Source: JBBRUG01 sp038247995 (GTDB lineage Bacteria; Chloroflexota; Chloroflexia; Chloroflexales; Chloroflexaceae). Taken from it: 25,083 nt of DNA. The DNA is taken from the NCBI GenBank assembly GCA_038247995.1, contig JBBRUG010000042.1, positions 1 through 25,083 on the forward strand, given 5' to 3'. Under the pieces are notes generated by a model. It had not been told where the DNA came from, searched no databases, and worked only from the letters and a program-made list of their open reading frames with translations. Shown piece after piece: positions 7,901 through 14,457 of the stretch; the first letter of the stretch is position 1; every line of letters begins with the position of its first letter. The position numbers and the translations under genes are program-made.

Positions 7901-8128
7901 GCCGCCGCCGAGCGAGCCGTTGTCTTCATCGGTAGTAGTAGTTACCGTAATGTCGGCAGTTTGGGCCAGCGAGGAAAGGGTTGCCAGCGGAAGCAAACTA
8001 GCCATTAAGGCCAGCGCCATCAACCAGCGGGTCAGGCGGATCCTAGCCGGAAGCGCAGTAATGCTCAGAGCAGAGTGAACGTTGTCGGACGGGGCATGGC
8101 CGTGACGCGGTACTGACTCTTGTGCCAT
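4982..8128 (-). CDS. Secreted beta-helix and choice-of-anchor D repeat protein
   Basis: A 1048-aa exported protein. Residues 1-56 are a signal sequence with a long n-region (hydrophobic core 35-55, LAQ before the mature part). A CSLREA-like segment follows (GISLREALLYSADGDEIALP, about 78-97), then a right-handed parallel beta-helix region to about 470, rich in GGGIY and NSTIANN type words. The C-terminal half is five tandem choice-of-anchor D (HYDIN/ASPM-like Ig fold) repeats of roughly 105-115 aa. Each has a V[ND]FG[ST]T-type start (LGTT in the last), a TFTIxN strand, LPAGF-type and TNDxxxxPF words. The protein ends in LYLPLITR, the same tail as the toroid protein encoded at 14458. A surface adhesin or sheath component is a plausible inference, with no enzymatic motif seen. 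Start ATG 8128 has AAGGAG ten bases upstream. Confidence 0.85.
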   Translation of the reverse strand: MAQESVPRHGHAPSDNVHSALSITALPARIRLTRWLMALALMASLLPLATLSSLAQTADITVTTTTDEDNGSLGGGSGISLREALLYSADGDEIALPAGVYNLTIPGVGDDTGVRGDLDVVGKAITIVGAGAATTRIAANFPNGNIDRDRVMDIQSGAGLTISGVTITGGSTAADGGGLRNLGTLNATGIVVSNNFSAVTTGGEIDGAFGGGIYSGPGTTAAIRDSELIGNTANRSGGGIYVDTGATVTIANSTIANNVAVREDGGGIANEGTATVTNSTFSGNSASRHGGGSYNNGATTVRNTTITNNIANADVQLGGDGGGAYNNAGTIGALTFRNSIIAGNQDLVTPDIPGFQGIFPDLSARVANTIAGNSSNLISSRAGINGSTTIGTVGQSDIVTVNIGLAALGSYGGATRTHLLLPTSPAVEAADDTICAAAPVGNVDQRGLARPADGDGNTTPICDIGSVEIRSNIAMADGATAVPNGGSVNFGSTPRDTPLTKSLTISNPGEAPLVIDDSSLTLPAGFALGSGFASTVLAPGATTTLGLTFTAATLGAATGTLSFATNAPESSPFSITLNATATPKPAILSLAEGATVFSSGALVNFGSTPITSAVDRTFTISNDGDETLTIGAITVPTGFTLQTAPSDTSLSVGESTTFTLRFLANTIGVTAGTATIPSNDANSPFELGLSGTVSESTTDQLFVLDTTTVSEVVNGGSVDFGSTIVGTPLERTFQITNIGDRALEIAEPTIPTGFSLVSGSPAGTLQNGESVDFTIQANAAAVGTPSGAVSFANDDTDENPFSFTVSATVAASPAQIVVSDGATQIANGTGSADFGTTTVGTPVEKTFTIRNDGGLNLTLSGATLPAGFAIVTPFSSPVAPGATTSLVVRLTATTVGTFGGNISFTTNDATANPFSFAVSGTVENLPPQIVVAVNTANVASGANVDLGTTSAGRNLRTTFTIRNTGGSPLAINSIVVPPGFSRDPSVITADTVAPGGATTFVLVMEASSQGELSGQITLRTNDPDESDFRFTVSGTVGARQLYLPLITR

Positions 8129-8196
8129 ACGTTGAGATCTCCTTCGATTAGATTATATTTGGGGGCAGCCGAATAAACGAGTTTGCCCGCAGAGTC

Positions 8197-8225
8197 AGTA
8201 TAACAATGTTTTCATCCATTGCGAA
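8197..8225 (-). promoter_or_regulatory. Promoter of the 1048-aa secreted protein gene
   Basis: On the minus strand TTCGCA (8225-8220) and TATACT (8202-8197) are 17 bases apart, and TGT precedes the -10 box (extended -10). The start codon is about 70 bases downstream. Confidence 0.65.
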
Positions 8226-8288
8226 TGACAAACGAGCTCACTTGTTGCGGATCACTGCGCCAGGTGTGCGTTGCGCCAGCAGGCGCGG

Positions 8289-8294
8289 TATAAT
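8289..8294 (+). promoter_or_regulatory. -10 box of the M24 peptidase gene
   Basis: A consensus TATAAT at 8289-8294 lies about 50 bases before the start codon. No good -35 box is seen at normal spacing. Two direct copies of TGCGCCAG (8256-8263 and 8272-8279) precede it, a possible activator site. Confidence 0.5.
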
Positions 8295-8342
8295 CGCCAA
8301 ACCCGCTGGAAGAAGTGTCTTGTCAGATTCAGGAGGCCCACC

Positions 8343-9605
8343 ATGCCCTTTGCCCCCGAGGTACTCTCGTTACGTGCCCAGGCCGAACTGCGTAATCGCT
8401 GGTTGCGCGAGCGCCTCGAACAGGTACTGCCTGCGCTGATGGCGCGAACCGGCCTCGACATGTGGCTTGTCGTCGCTCGTGAGTACAACGAAGATCCGGT
8501 GGTGCTCTCCTTGTTGCCGCAGCCGAATATGTCGGCCCGCCGCCGCACGATCCTGGTCTTCAACCGCCGCCGCGACGGCAGCGTCGAACGACTCACGGTT
8601 AGCCGCTACGGCCTCAAAGATGCCCAGAGCGATCTCTACGCCACGGCCTGGAATCCCGACGAAGAGCCGGATCAATATGCCGCCCTCACTCGCCTCGTCG
8701 CTGAACGCGATCCGCAATCGATTGGGGTGAATCTGTCGCCCACATTCGCTTTTGGCGACGGCCTCAGCCATAGCGAATATCTGCGCCTCAGTGAAGCCCT
8801 TGGCGAACCACTCGCCGGTCGCCTCACCAACGCGGAAAATCTCTGCATCGGCTGGCTTGAGCGCCGGACAGCCGCAGAACTAACCATCTATCCCCAGATC
8901 GTCACGCTGGGCCACGACCTCATCCAGATGGCATATTCGCACCAGGTGATCACCCCCGGCGTCACCACCACCGATGACGTGACCTGGTGGATGCGCCAGA
9001 CGCTCGAAAACCGCGGCTTAACCGCCTGGTTTCAGCCCACAGTCGAAATTCAAGCGCCCGGCCAGCGGTTCGACGCCGAACCGAAGCGTACGCTCATCCA
9101 GCCCGGCGATTTGCTGCACTGCGATGTAGGATTCGTCTACCTGGGGCTATGTACCGATCAGCAGCAGCATGCGTATGTGCTGCGTGACGGCGAACGCACC
9201 GCCCCAACCGGCCTGACGGCGGCGCTCAAGCAAGGCAATCGCCTGCAAGATATTCTCATGGCGGCAATGCATCCCGGCCGCTCCGGTAACGAAGTGCTGG
9301 CGGCGGCACTTGCTCAGGCCCACGAGGAGGGGTTGACGCCAAGTATCTACACGCATCCGCTTGGCTACCACGGCCATGCCGCCGGGCCGACGATCGGCCT
9401 CTGGGACCGCCAGAACGGCGTGCCCGGCGATGGCGACTATCCGCTCTTCGACGAAACGGCATATTCAATTGAACTCAATGTACGCTGCCCGGTGGAGGAG
9501 TGGGACGGTCAGGAGATCCGTATCGCCCTCGAAGAAGATGCTGTGCTCAGTAGCGGGCGCATGCGCTGGCTCGCCGGGCGTCAGGAAGCGCTGCACTTGA
9601 TTTGA
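8343..9605 (+). CDS. M24 family metallopeptidase (Xaa-Pro aminopeptidase-like)
   Basis: A 420-aa soluble protein with a creatinase-like N-terminal domain (about 10-170) and a pita-bread M24 catalytic domain (about 175-415). The dinuclear metal ligands are in order: D261 and D272 (CDVGF to CTD), a His in THPLGYHGHAAGP (H343 or H345), E377 (SIELN) and E397/E398 (ALEEDAVL). The family removes N-terminal residues next to proline or acts on related small substrates; the exact substrate cannot be told. The GYHGHAAGPTIGLWD loop is a subfamily variant of the usual HGIG stretch. Start is ATG 8343, with AGGAGG six bases upstream; an ATG 72 bases earlier would lie upstream of the -10 box and is rejected. 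It is divergent from the secreted protein gene and convergent with the ECF operon. Confidence 0.9.
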   Translation: MPFAPEVLSLRAQAELRNRWLRERLEQVLPALMARTGLDMWLVVAREYNEDPVVLSLLPQPNMSARRRTILVFNRRRDGSVERLTVSRYGLKDAQSDLYATAWNPDEEPDQYAALTRLVAERDPQSIGVNLSPTFAFGDGLSHSEYLRLSEALGEPLAGRLTNAENLCIGWLERRTAAELTIYPQIVTLGHDLIQMAYSHQVITPGVTTTDDVTWWMRQTLENRGLTAWFQPTVEIQAPGQRFDAEPKRTLIQPGDLLHCDVGFVYLGLCTDQQQHAYVLRDGERTAPTGLTAALKQGNRLQDILMAAMHPGRSGNEVLAAALAQAHEEGLTPSIYTHPLGYHGHAAGPTIGLWDRQNGVPGDGDYPLFDETAYSIELNVRCPVEEWDGQEIRIALEEDAVLSSGRMRWLAGRQEALHLI

Positions 9606-9609
9606 TGCG

Positions 9610-9648
9610 TGATTGGGCGTGTTGGGCATAATCGGGCGTGATCGGGCG
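9610..9648. repeat. Degenerate ~10-bp tandem repeat
   Basis: Four near copies of TGATCGGGCG (TGATTGGGCG, TGTTGGGCAT, AATCGGGCG, TGATCGGGCG) fill most of the 58-base gap between convergent genes. No clear hairpin terminator is seen here. Confidence 0.5.
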
Positions 9649-9663
9649 GGCTGCCGCATCCCT

Positions 9664-11274
9664 TCACGCCTCACCCCGCTCACCTACACCACCCACATCA
9701 TCCGGCGTAAGCCAGCCGGTGCCGGGAAAAAGCCGGGCCACCTGGGGCGCAAACAATGGCGAGTCGCTTAGCACAGCCTGGGGCGAACCTTCGGCTACCA
9801 CACCACCGCGCCCCAAAATAATCACCCGATCGGCCACTTCGGCGGCAAATTCAACGTCGTGAGTAACGATCATGATGGCCGTACCTGCGTCACGCCAGCG
9901 CCTTAACAGTGCCGCCAGAGCTGCCTTCGCGTTATAGTCGAGGCCGCGCGTCGGCTCGTCGAGCAGCAAGCCACCCGGCCGCGTAATCGTCACGGCGCCG
10001 AGCGCAACCCGCTGGCGCTCCCCAACGCTCAGATCGCGAGGATAGCGCTCGGCGTGCCGACTCAGCCCCAGCTGTTCCAGCAATTCAGCCACCGCTTGCG
10101 GCGCAGGCGCTTGATTGTGGTTCCGCAGGGTCATGTGCAGTTCATCAGCGACACTGTCGGCAAAAAGCATGCTGTCCGGCTCCTGTGGTAAACACGCCAA
10201 CTGCCGGCTGATCGCTGCTACATCACGCCCGAGGCTGGGGCGCCCCGCTACCCGTACTTGCCCGTGTGAGGGGCGCAGCAGGCCCACCATGCAGCGTAGC
10301 AGCGTGCTCTTGCCCACACCATTACGCCCCATCAGAACCGCAATTTCTCCCGGCCAGACCTTCAGATCAACACCTTGTAACACCGCCGCACCATTGTAGC
10401 CCGCCGCCAGATTTTGCACTTCAACGTATGGCTGGTTCGGTGCCGGCGCCACGCTCGGCGGTGCATACACAGGCTGATCGAGCGTCGCCGCAAATGGACG
10501 CGCTTCCTTCACACTCAGCGGCAACGGCTGCCAGCCGTAGCTGCGGGCTACGGCAACCACCGGCGGGCACAGCTCGCTTACCGCCATTATCTCGCGAATT
10601 GGGCCGATCCGGGCGCTCCCATCGCCGTTCAACTGAATCACCTGATCGACGACCGCAAGCACCCGTTCGATCCGATGTTCAGCCAGCACGATCGTCAGTC
10701 CCAGGTCGCTATTGAGCCGCACCAATGCTTGCAGCACCTCATCGGCCGATTGCGGGTCGAGCTGGCTCGTCGGCTCATCCAACACCAACACTGCCGGGCG
10801 CAATGCCAATACTGCCGCGATCGCCACGCGCTGCCGTTCGCCACCCGAGAGCGTGTTCAAATCACGATCACGCAGGCGCGCCAGATCGAGCAGATCAAGC
10901 GCCTCTTCCACCCGCAGCCGCATCGTCGCCCGCGGCAAGCCGACATGTTCAAGCGCAAACGCAAGCTCATCTTCGACGCGATCGAGCACAAACTGACTCT
11001 CCGGGCTTTGGAAGACCATCCCCACCGAACGGCTCATCACGCGTGGGCCAAGCGCAAGCGGATCAAGGCTATTCACCCGTACGCTGCCGCTGATCACGCC
11101 ACCGCTAAAATGCGGCACAAGCCCATTCAGGCAGCGCAACAGCGTGCTCTTACCGCCGCCCGATGGCCCGATCACCAGGCTGAAACTACCCGCCGGAATG
11201 CGCAAACTCACATTGCGCAGGCAGTCTTCTTCGCGATCGGGGTAGCGGTAGGTAAGGTGATCAATTTGAATCAT
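9664..11274 (-). CDS. ECF transporter fused double ATPase (EcfA-EcfA')
   Basis: A 536-aa protein with two complete ABC ATPase domains in one chain, replacing the separate EcfA1 and EcfA2 of other systems. Domain 1: Walker A GPSGGGKST (36-44), Q-loop FQSPESQ (89), signature LSGGERQR (142-149), Walker B VLVLDEPT (162-169), switch His 200. Domain 2: Walker A GRNGVGKST (316-324), LPQEPDS (Q364), signature LSVGERQR (415-422), Walker B LLLDEPT (436-442), switch His 472. The FQSPESQF form is typical of ECF ATPases. It hydrolyses ATP to drive the membrane T and S components. Its start (ATG 11274) overlaps the end of the T gene by 14 bases, indicating translational coupling. It is the last gene of the riboswitch-controlled operon, so a cobalamin-type substrate is inferred. 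Confidence 0.93.
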   Translation of the reverse strand: MIQIDHLTYRYPDREEDCLRNVSLRIPAGSFSLVIGPSGGGKSTLLRCLNGLVPHFSGGVISGSVRVNSLDPLALGPRVMSRSVGMVFQSPESQFVLDRVEDELAFALEHVGLPRATMRLRVEEALDLLDLARLRDRDLNTLSGGERQRVAIAAVLALRPAVLVLDEPTSQLDPQSADEVLQALVRLNSDLGLTIVLAEHRIERVLAVVDQVIQLNGDGSARIGPIREIMAVSELCPPVVAVARSYGWQPLPLSVKEARPFAATLDQPVYAPPSVAPAPNQPYVEVQNLAAGYNGAAVLQGVDLKVWPGEIAVLMGRNGVGKSTLLRCMVGLLRPSHGQVRVAGRPSLGRDVAAISRQLACLPQEPDSMLFADSVADELHMTLRNHNQAPAPQAVAELLEQLGLSRHAERYPRDLSVGERQRVALGAVTITRPGGLLLDEPTRGLDYNAKAALAALLRRWRDAGTAIMIVTHDVEFAAEVADRVIILGRGGVVAEGSPQAVLSDSPLFAPQVARLFPGTGWLTPDDVGGVGERGEA

Positions 11275-12292
11275 AGTGTCGTCTTTCTAAAGCCACCGGT
11301 ACCAGCAAACCCAACAATGCCAGGGCGAGTACCGGCTCGAACACGGGCAATTGCAACGCCGGGTAGGGCGTAAAAAAGATGCTTACACGGGGCGCCCAGG
11401 GCAACACCATTGCAGCGAGCGCAACGGCGGCGCCGCAGAGCGCCAGCGCATCACGCCAGTGCCAGGCGTGCTGGTGGTAATGGGTACGTGGCACCACGCG
11501 TCCGGCGAACCCAAGCGCAGCCACAACAAGCGCCGCGCCGACGCCAATCAACGTCAAGCCCCAACCGCCCAACCCCCACCCAAAGCGCAACAACAACCCG
11601 CCGAAGATCGCAGCCAACCCGCCGGCAAGCAACGCCCGCGTATATGGCGGCGGCGGATCGGCGGCGAAACCGCGTGCCGCCAGCGCCTCGGCCAATTGCA
11701 ACGCGCGCTCCAATCCACCGATCAGCAGCGGCAACAGCAGCGGCAACGTATCCCGCCATGTACGCATCTGGTGGCCGCGTAAGCGTTGGGCCTCACGCAC
11801 CTGCCGGGCGTGGCGCAAGGTCAGCGGCACGTAGGTTACGGCAATCGTGATCACGACCGCCAGCGGATAAAACGCGCGCGGCGTTAGGCTCAGTAACGCG
11901 CCGACCGGCAGCGCAGCGCCAAATACGGCGAAGGCGGCCACCAACCCGCCGAGCACCAGGCCGTTGGTAATGCCGTACACCAGCGCTTCCGCCGTGATCG
12001 GCCCACCGAACAGCGGCCACTGCGCCGGCAAGGCAAACAGAATCGTGTCGCCATAATGGGTTGTAAGCGCATTGAATACCCCGCCGAAAGCCACAGCAAG
12101 CGCGGCAAAAGCGATCGGGTCGAGCGGCGTGAGTCGCCCCGGCGGGCGTACCTGTTCGGCCGTCAGCGCCAGACCGAACAGCAGCAGCAGCAAATAGAAC
12201 GGATTGCGGGTCAGCGAGATCACAACCACCGCTGCGCCAAGCCAGATCGCCCAGGTAAACGGGTGCAGGCCCGCTGCGACGCCGTTACTCAT
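11261..12292 (-). CDS. ecfT: ECF transporter transmembrane T component
   Basis: A 343-aa membrane protein with several N-terminal hydrophobic segments, a cytoplasmic coupling region and additional C-terminal membrane segments. The two Arg-Gly coupling motifs that dock onto the ATPases are readable: AQRLRG (168-173) and AARGF (205-209), the diagnostic feature of EcfT/CbiQ proteins. It is longer than the usual 250-270 aa, with about 100 extra C-terminal residues forming further membrane helices. The start at 12292 overlaps the S component stop codon (ATGA). An open frame extends further upstream but merely shadows the S gene. It links substrate capture by the S protein to ATP hydrolysis by the fused ATPase. 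Confidence 0.9.
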   Translation of the reverse strand: MSNGVAAGLHPFTWAIWLGAAVVVISLTRNPFYLLLLLFGLALTAEQVRPPGRLTPLDPIAFAALAVAFGGVFNALTTHYGDTILFALPAQWPLFGGPITAEALVYGITNGLVLGGLVAAFAVFGAALPVGALLSLTPRAFYPLAVVITIAVTYVPLTLRHARQVREAQRLRGHQMRTWRDTLPLLLPLLIGGLERALQLAEALAARGFAADPPPPYTRALLAGGLAAIFGGLLLRFGWGLGGWGLTLIGVGAALVVAALGFAGRVVPRTHYHQHAWHWRDALALCGAAVALAAMVLPWAPRVSIFFTPYPALQLPVFEPVLALALLGLLVPVALERRHYDSN

Positions 12293-13104
12293 CCACGCGT
12301 ACCTTCTACAGCAGGCTGCATGACGAACACAAACCGGCGCTGGAAACGGCGCAGCGCACGCAAGATCGGCCCGCCGAAGGCGCCCATGAGCAAACCGTTG
12401 CCCAGGCTGCCCACCAGATCCCAGCCAAATGACGTAGTCAGATAGAAGGCCAGGTAGCGCTGGAATGTCATCATCGGGCCGATCCCAGCCTGATAGGATT
12501 GAGCGAGCGGGCCGCTGGCGAACGGCCAGAACCAGAGATTGATGATCGCGCCATAGCCAAACCCCCACAGTGCGCCGAAGATCGCCAGGATGAACACTTC
12601 GCCCCGACCGCCGGGGTTGCCCACCAGCCGCCGGCAGAGCGGCGCCGTCAGCCCCACCCAACCCGCCGTAAGCATCTGGTAGGGCAGCCACGGCCCGACC
12701 CCGCCCGTAATCAGCGCCGACACGATCAGGGTCATTGCGCCCATCAGGAAGCCAAACGAGCCCCCGAAGAGATAGCCGCTGAGGATGATCAGCACAAAAA
12801 TCGGCGAGAAGCCACCTGGACTCGGCAGCGCAATATCGATCAAGCGCAAGATCGCATTCATTGCCACCAGCACGCCCAGCAGCGCCACCAGCAGGGCGTG
12901 TTCAGCCGCTCGTTGTGCTTCCAGCAGCAGGGCCACAAAACTTAGTCCCACCAGCACCGTAAGCAAGATCGGCGCATCGTCGGCGCGCGCCGAACCAACC
13001 CCGCTTGCCGTAACCGCCGGCAGCCAGAACGGGTAGAGAAATGCGGCAATCCCAATCGCCGTCGTGAGGGCAATAATGACGCCGCTCAACAAACGCTCAC
13101 GCAT
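12289..13104 (-). CDS. ECF transporter S (substrate-binding) component, probably for cobalamin
   Basis: A 271-aa membrane protein with about six or seven hydrophobic segments, in the position of the substrate-capture subunit of an ECF transporter. Features include SPGGFSPIFVLIILSGYLFG and GPWLPYQMLTAGWVGLTAP, glycine- and aromatic-rich membrane segments seen in S components of the CbrT or related type. Start is ATG 13104, with GGAGG seven bases upstream; it overlaps the preceding gene's stop by 8 bases. An upstream GTG at 13137 is possible but lacks this spacing. The B12 assignment rests on the riboswitch and on the transcobalamin-like partners, not on residues in this protein. Confidence 0.82.
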   Translation of the reverse strand: MRERLLSGVIIALTTAIGIAAFLYPFWLPAVTASGVGSARADDAPILLTVLVGLSFVALLLEAQRAAEHALLVALLGVLVAMNAILRLIDIALPSPGGFSPIFVLIILSGYLFGGSFGFLMGAMTLIVSALITGGVGPWLPYQMLTAGWVGLTAPLCRRLVGNPGGRGEVFILAIFGALWGFGYGAIINLWFWPFASGPLAQSYQAGIGPMMTFQRYLAFYLTTSFGWDLVGSLGNGLLMGAFGGPILRALRRFQRRFVFVMQPAVEGTRG

Positions 13105-14299
13105 CGCCGCGCCTCCTCTGGATGCGTGCGAGCACAATGCCGCCCGCTAAGGCGAAACTGAACACGAGGAACCAGAATGATCCACGCTGCTCCACCTCCG
13201 CAGGCGCTGCCTCCGGTTGCGCTTCAGACACGCTGGGCAGAGCGGGCGCTCCGGTTGGCAAGGGCACCTCGGGCGGTTGGGATGCTACCTGGGCATCCAC
13301 ATCGGCGACGGCAACCAGCGGCAAGCGTAACGCCGCAGGGGTCGCTGTCGGCAGAGCGGCACCAGCCGGCGCGATCGTTGGCACGGTCGACGGATCGGGC
13401 AACGCGGTTGGGCTAGTCGTCGGGAGACGTGTCGGTTCGGCTGTCGGCAATGCAAGCGTCGGCGCAATGGAAGGCGGCAGTACTTGGACAACGCTGATCG
13501 CGGTTGGCGGCACAGTCGGCGCTATGGCTGTCGCCGTCGGTACAGGGGGATCCGTCGGCAGCGGCGTACTCGTGCGCGTCGGCGTGGCCGTACGTGCTGG
13601 GGATGTCGGTGGTCGAGCGGGTGGCGTACTGCTTGCAACCGGCATAATCATCGGCGTGGGCGGCGCAACGGCCGAGACCGGCGTCGGCGATGCAGGTTCA
13701 TCAGTTGGCGTCGGCGTTACGGTAGCCAGTGAAGTTGCAGTGAGCGTTGCCGTAGCGGTTGCCGTGGGTGTTGCCGGCACCGGTGCAGCTACGCTGCACA
13801 CCTCCTCGAATGGGATGTCTGGCGGCTCAACACCCTGCCCCACCCCGCCCGGCCCCCACGACCAACCCTCCACAGCGCCGGCACGCACCGTGTAGCTGCT
13901 CGCACCCTGGTTCGCAAAGACCCAGCCATTGGCGCCAAGATGATAATACGACCAGTAGCGACACGGCTGGCCGGGTGCCAGAGTACACTGACAAAAACAG
14001 CCTTCACGCGGATAGTCGCAACCTTCCTGATCGATCTTGCAGACCGCCGATCCGGCGCCGGGGTCGAAGGCGATCGTCACCTGCAGGCCGGAGTTACGCA
14101 GCACCTGCTCGCCTGTAGCCGTGCCATCCGCGCCCAGAGCGACACATGCCGTGCGCGTCGTCCCATCACCAAAGCGCACCACCACGCCCGCTTGCGCCGG
14201 CGCGGGTTGGGCGGCCCGGCTGCTCAATGGCGCAGGGATCAGCCCGGCCAGCATCGCCAGGCTGATCACTACTACCATATGACGCATCAGCATACCCAT
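13097..14299 (-). CDS. Membrane-tethered DUF4430 (transcobalamin C-terminal-like) protein
   Basis: About 400 aa in three parts. A signal sequence (MRHMVVVISLAMLAGLIPAP and following) is followed by a DUF4430-type beta domain (about 35-170) with the GEQVLRNSG segment, YWSYYHLGANGWVFANQG and VEGWSWGPGG; DUF4430 is related to the C-terminal beta domain of transcobalamin. The domain carries an extra Cys-rich insert (seven Cys between CKIDQEGC and QPC), suggesting disulfides. A Pro/Thr-rich linker of about 180 residues leads to a C-terminal membrane helix (FWFLVFSFALAGGIVLA) and a basic RIQRRR end, so the domain is tethered outside the membrane near the transporter. The start is uncertain: ATG 14299, 14293 (AGGA at good spacing) or 14284. 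It sits between the toroid gene and the S component. Confidence 0.83.
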   Translation of the reverse strand: MGMLMRHMVVVISLAMLAGLIPAPLSSRAAQPAPAQAGVVVRFGDGTTRTACVALGADGTATGEQVLRNSGLQVTIAFDPGAGSAVCKIDQEGCDYPREGCFCQCTLAPGQPCRYWSYYHLGANGWVFANQGASSYTVRAGAVEGWSWGPGGVGQGVEPPDIPFEEVCSVAAPVPATPTATATATLTATSLATVTPTPTDEPASPTPVSAVAPPTPMIMPVASSTPPARPPTSPARTATPTRTSTPLPTDPPVPTATAIAPTVPPTAISVVQVLPPSIAPTLALPTAEPTRLPTTSPTALPDPSTVPTIAPAGAALPTATPAALRLPLVAVADVDAQVASQPPEVPLPTGAPALPSVSEAQPEAAPAEVEQRGSFWFLVFSFALAGGIVLARIQRRRGDA

Positions 14300-14405
14300 C
14301 CTAGCCTGCCTTCGCGCCGCGCCCTGAAGGACGTGGCCCATCTCTTGCGCCTATACGCCTGCGGACTGAAGCCCTTGCCGCTTGCCTGCGCGCCGCGCCC
14401 TGCCG

Positions 14406-14450
14406 CCTGACAGACTGCAGCCTGTCGAACTGTAGCCTGTCAGACTGTCT
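14406..14450. repeat. Three degenerate 15-bp tandem repeats
   Basis: CCTGACAGACTGCAG, CCTGTCGAACTGTAG and CCTGTCAGACTGTCT lie end to end in the 158-base gap between the toroid gene and the DUF4430 gene. The same words appear in the gap at 822-846 on the opposite strand. Confidence 0.6.
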
Positions 14451-14457
14451 CCTCGCC

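Noticed and set aside
6875..8008. Long open frame on the plus strand (377 codons) opposite the beta-helix gene
   Set aside because: It mirrors the codon pattern of the repetitive secreted protein on the other strand, has no ribosome binding site and no recognisable domain.
9664..9863. Mobile element or integrase remnants near the convergent gap
   Set aside because: No transposase motifs, terminal inverted repeats or target duplications were seen anywhere in the window.
10414..11373. Long open frame on the plus strand (319 codons) across the ATPase gene
   Set aside because: The minus strand carries complete Walker and signature motifs there; the plus frame has none and is an antisense shadow.
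12293..12691. Upstream extension of the T component frame
   Set aside because: Those residues are a shifted reading of the S component gene; the ATGA overlap at 12289-12292 gives a natural start.
13122..13895. Repetitive plus-strand frame opposite the DUF4430 linker
   Set aside because: It is the antisense of a Pro/Thr-rich low-complexity linker and has no start signals.
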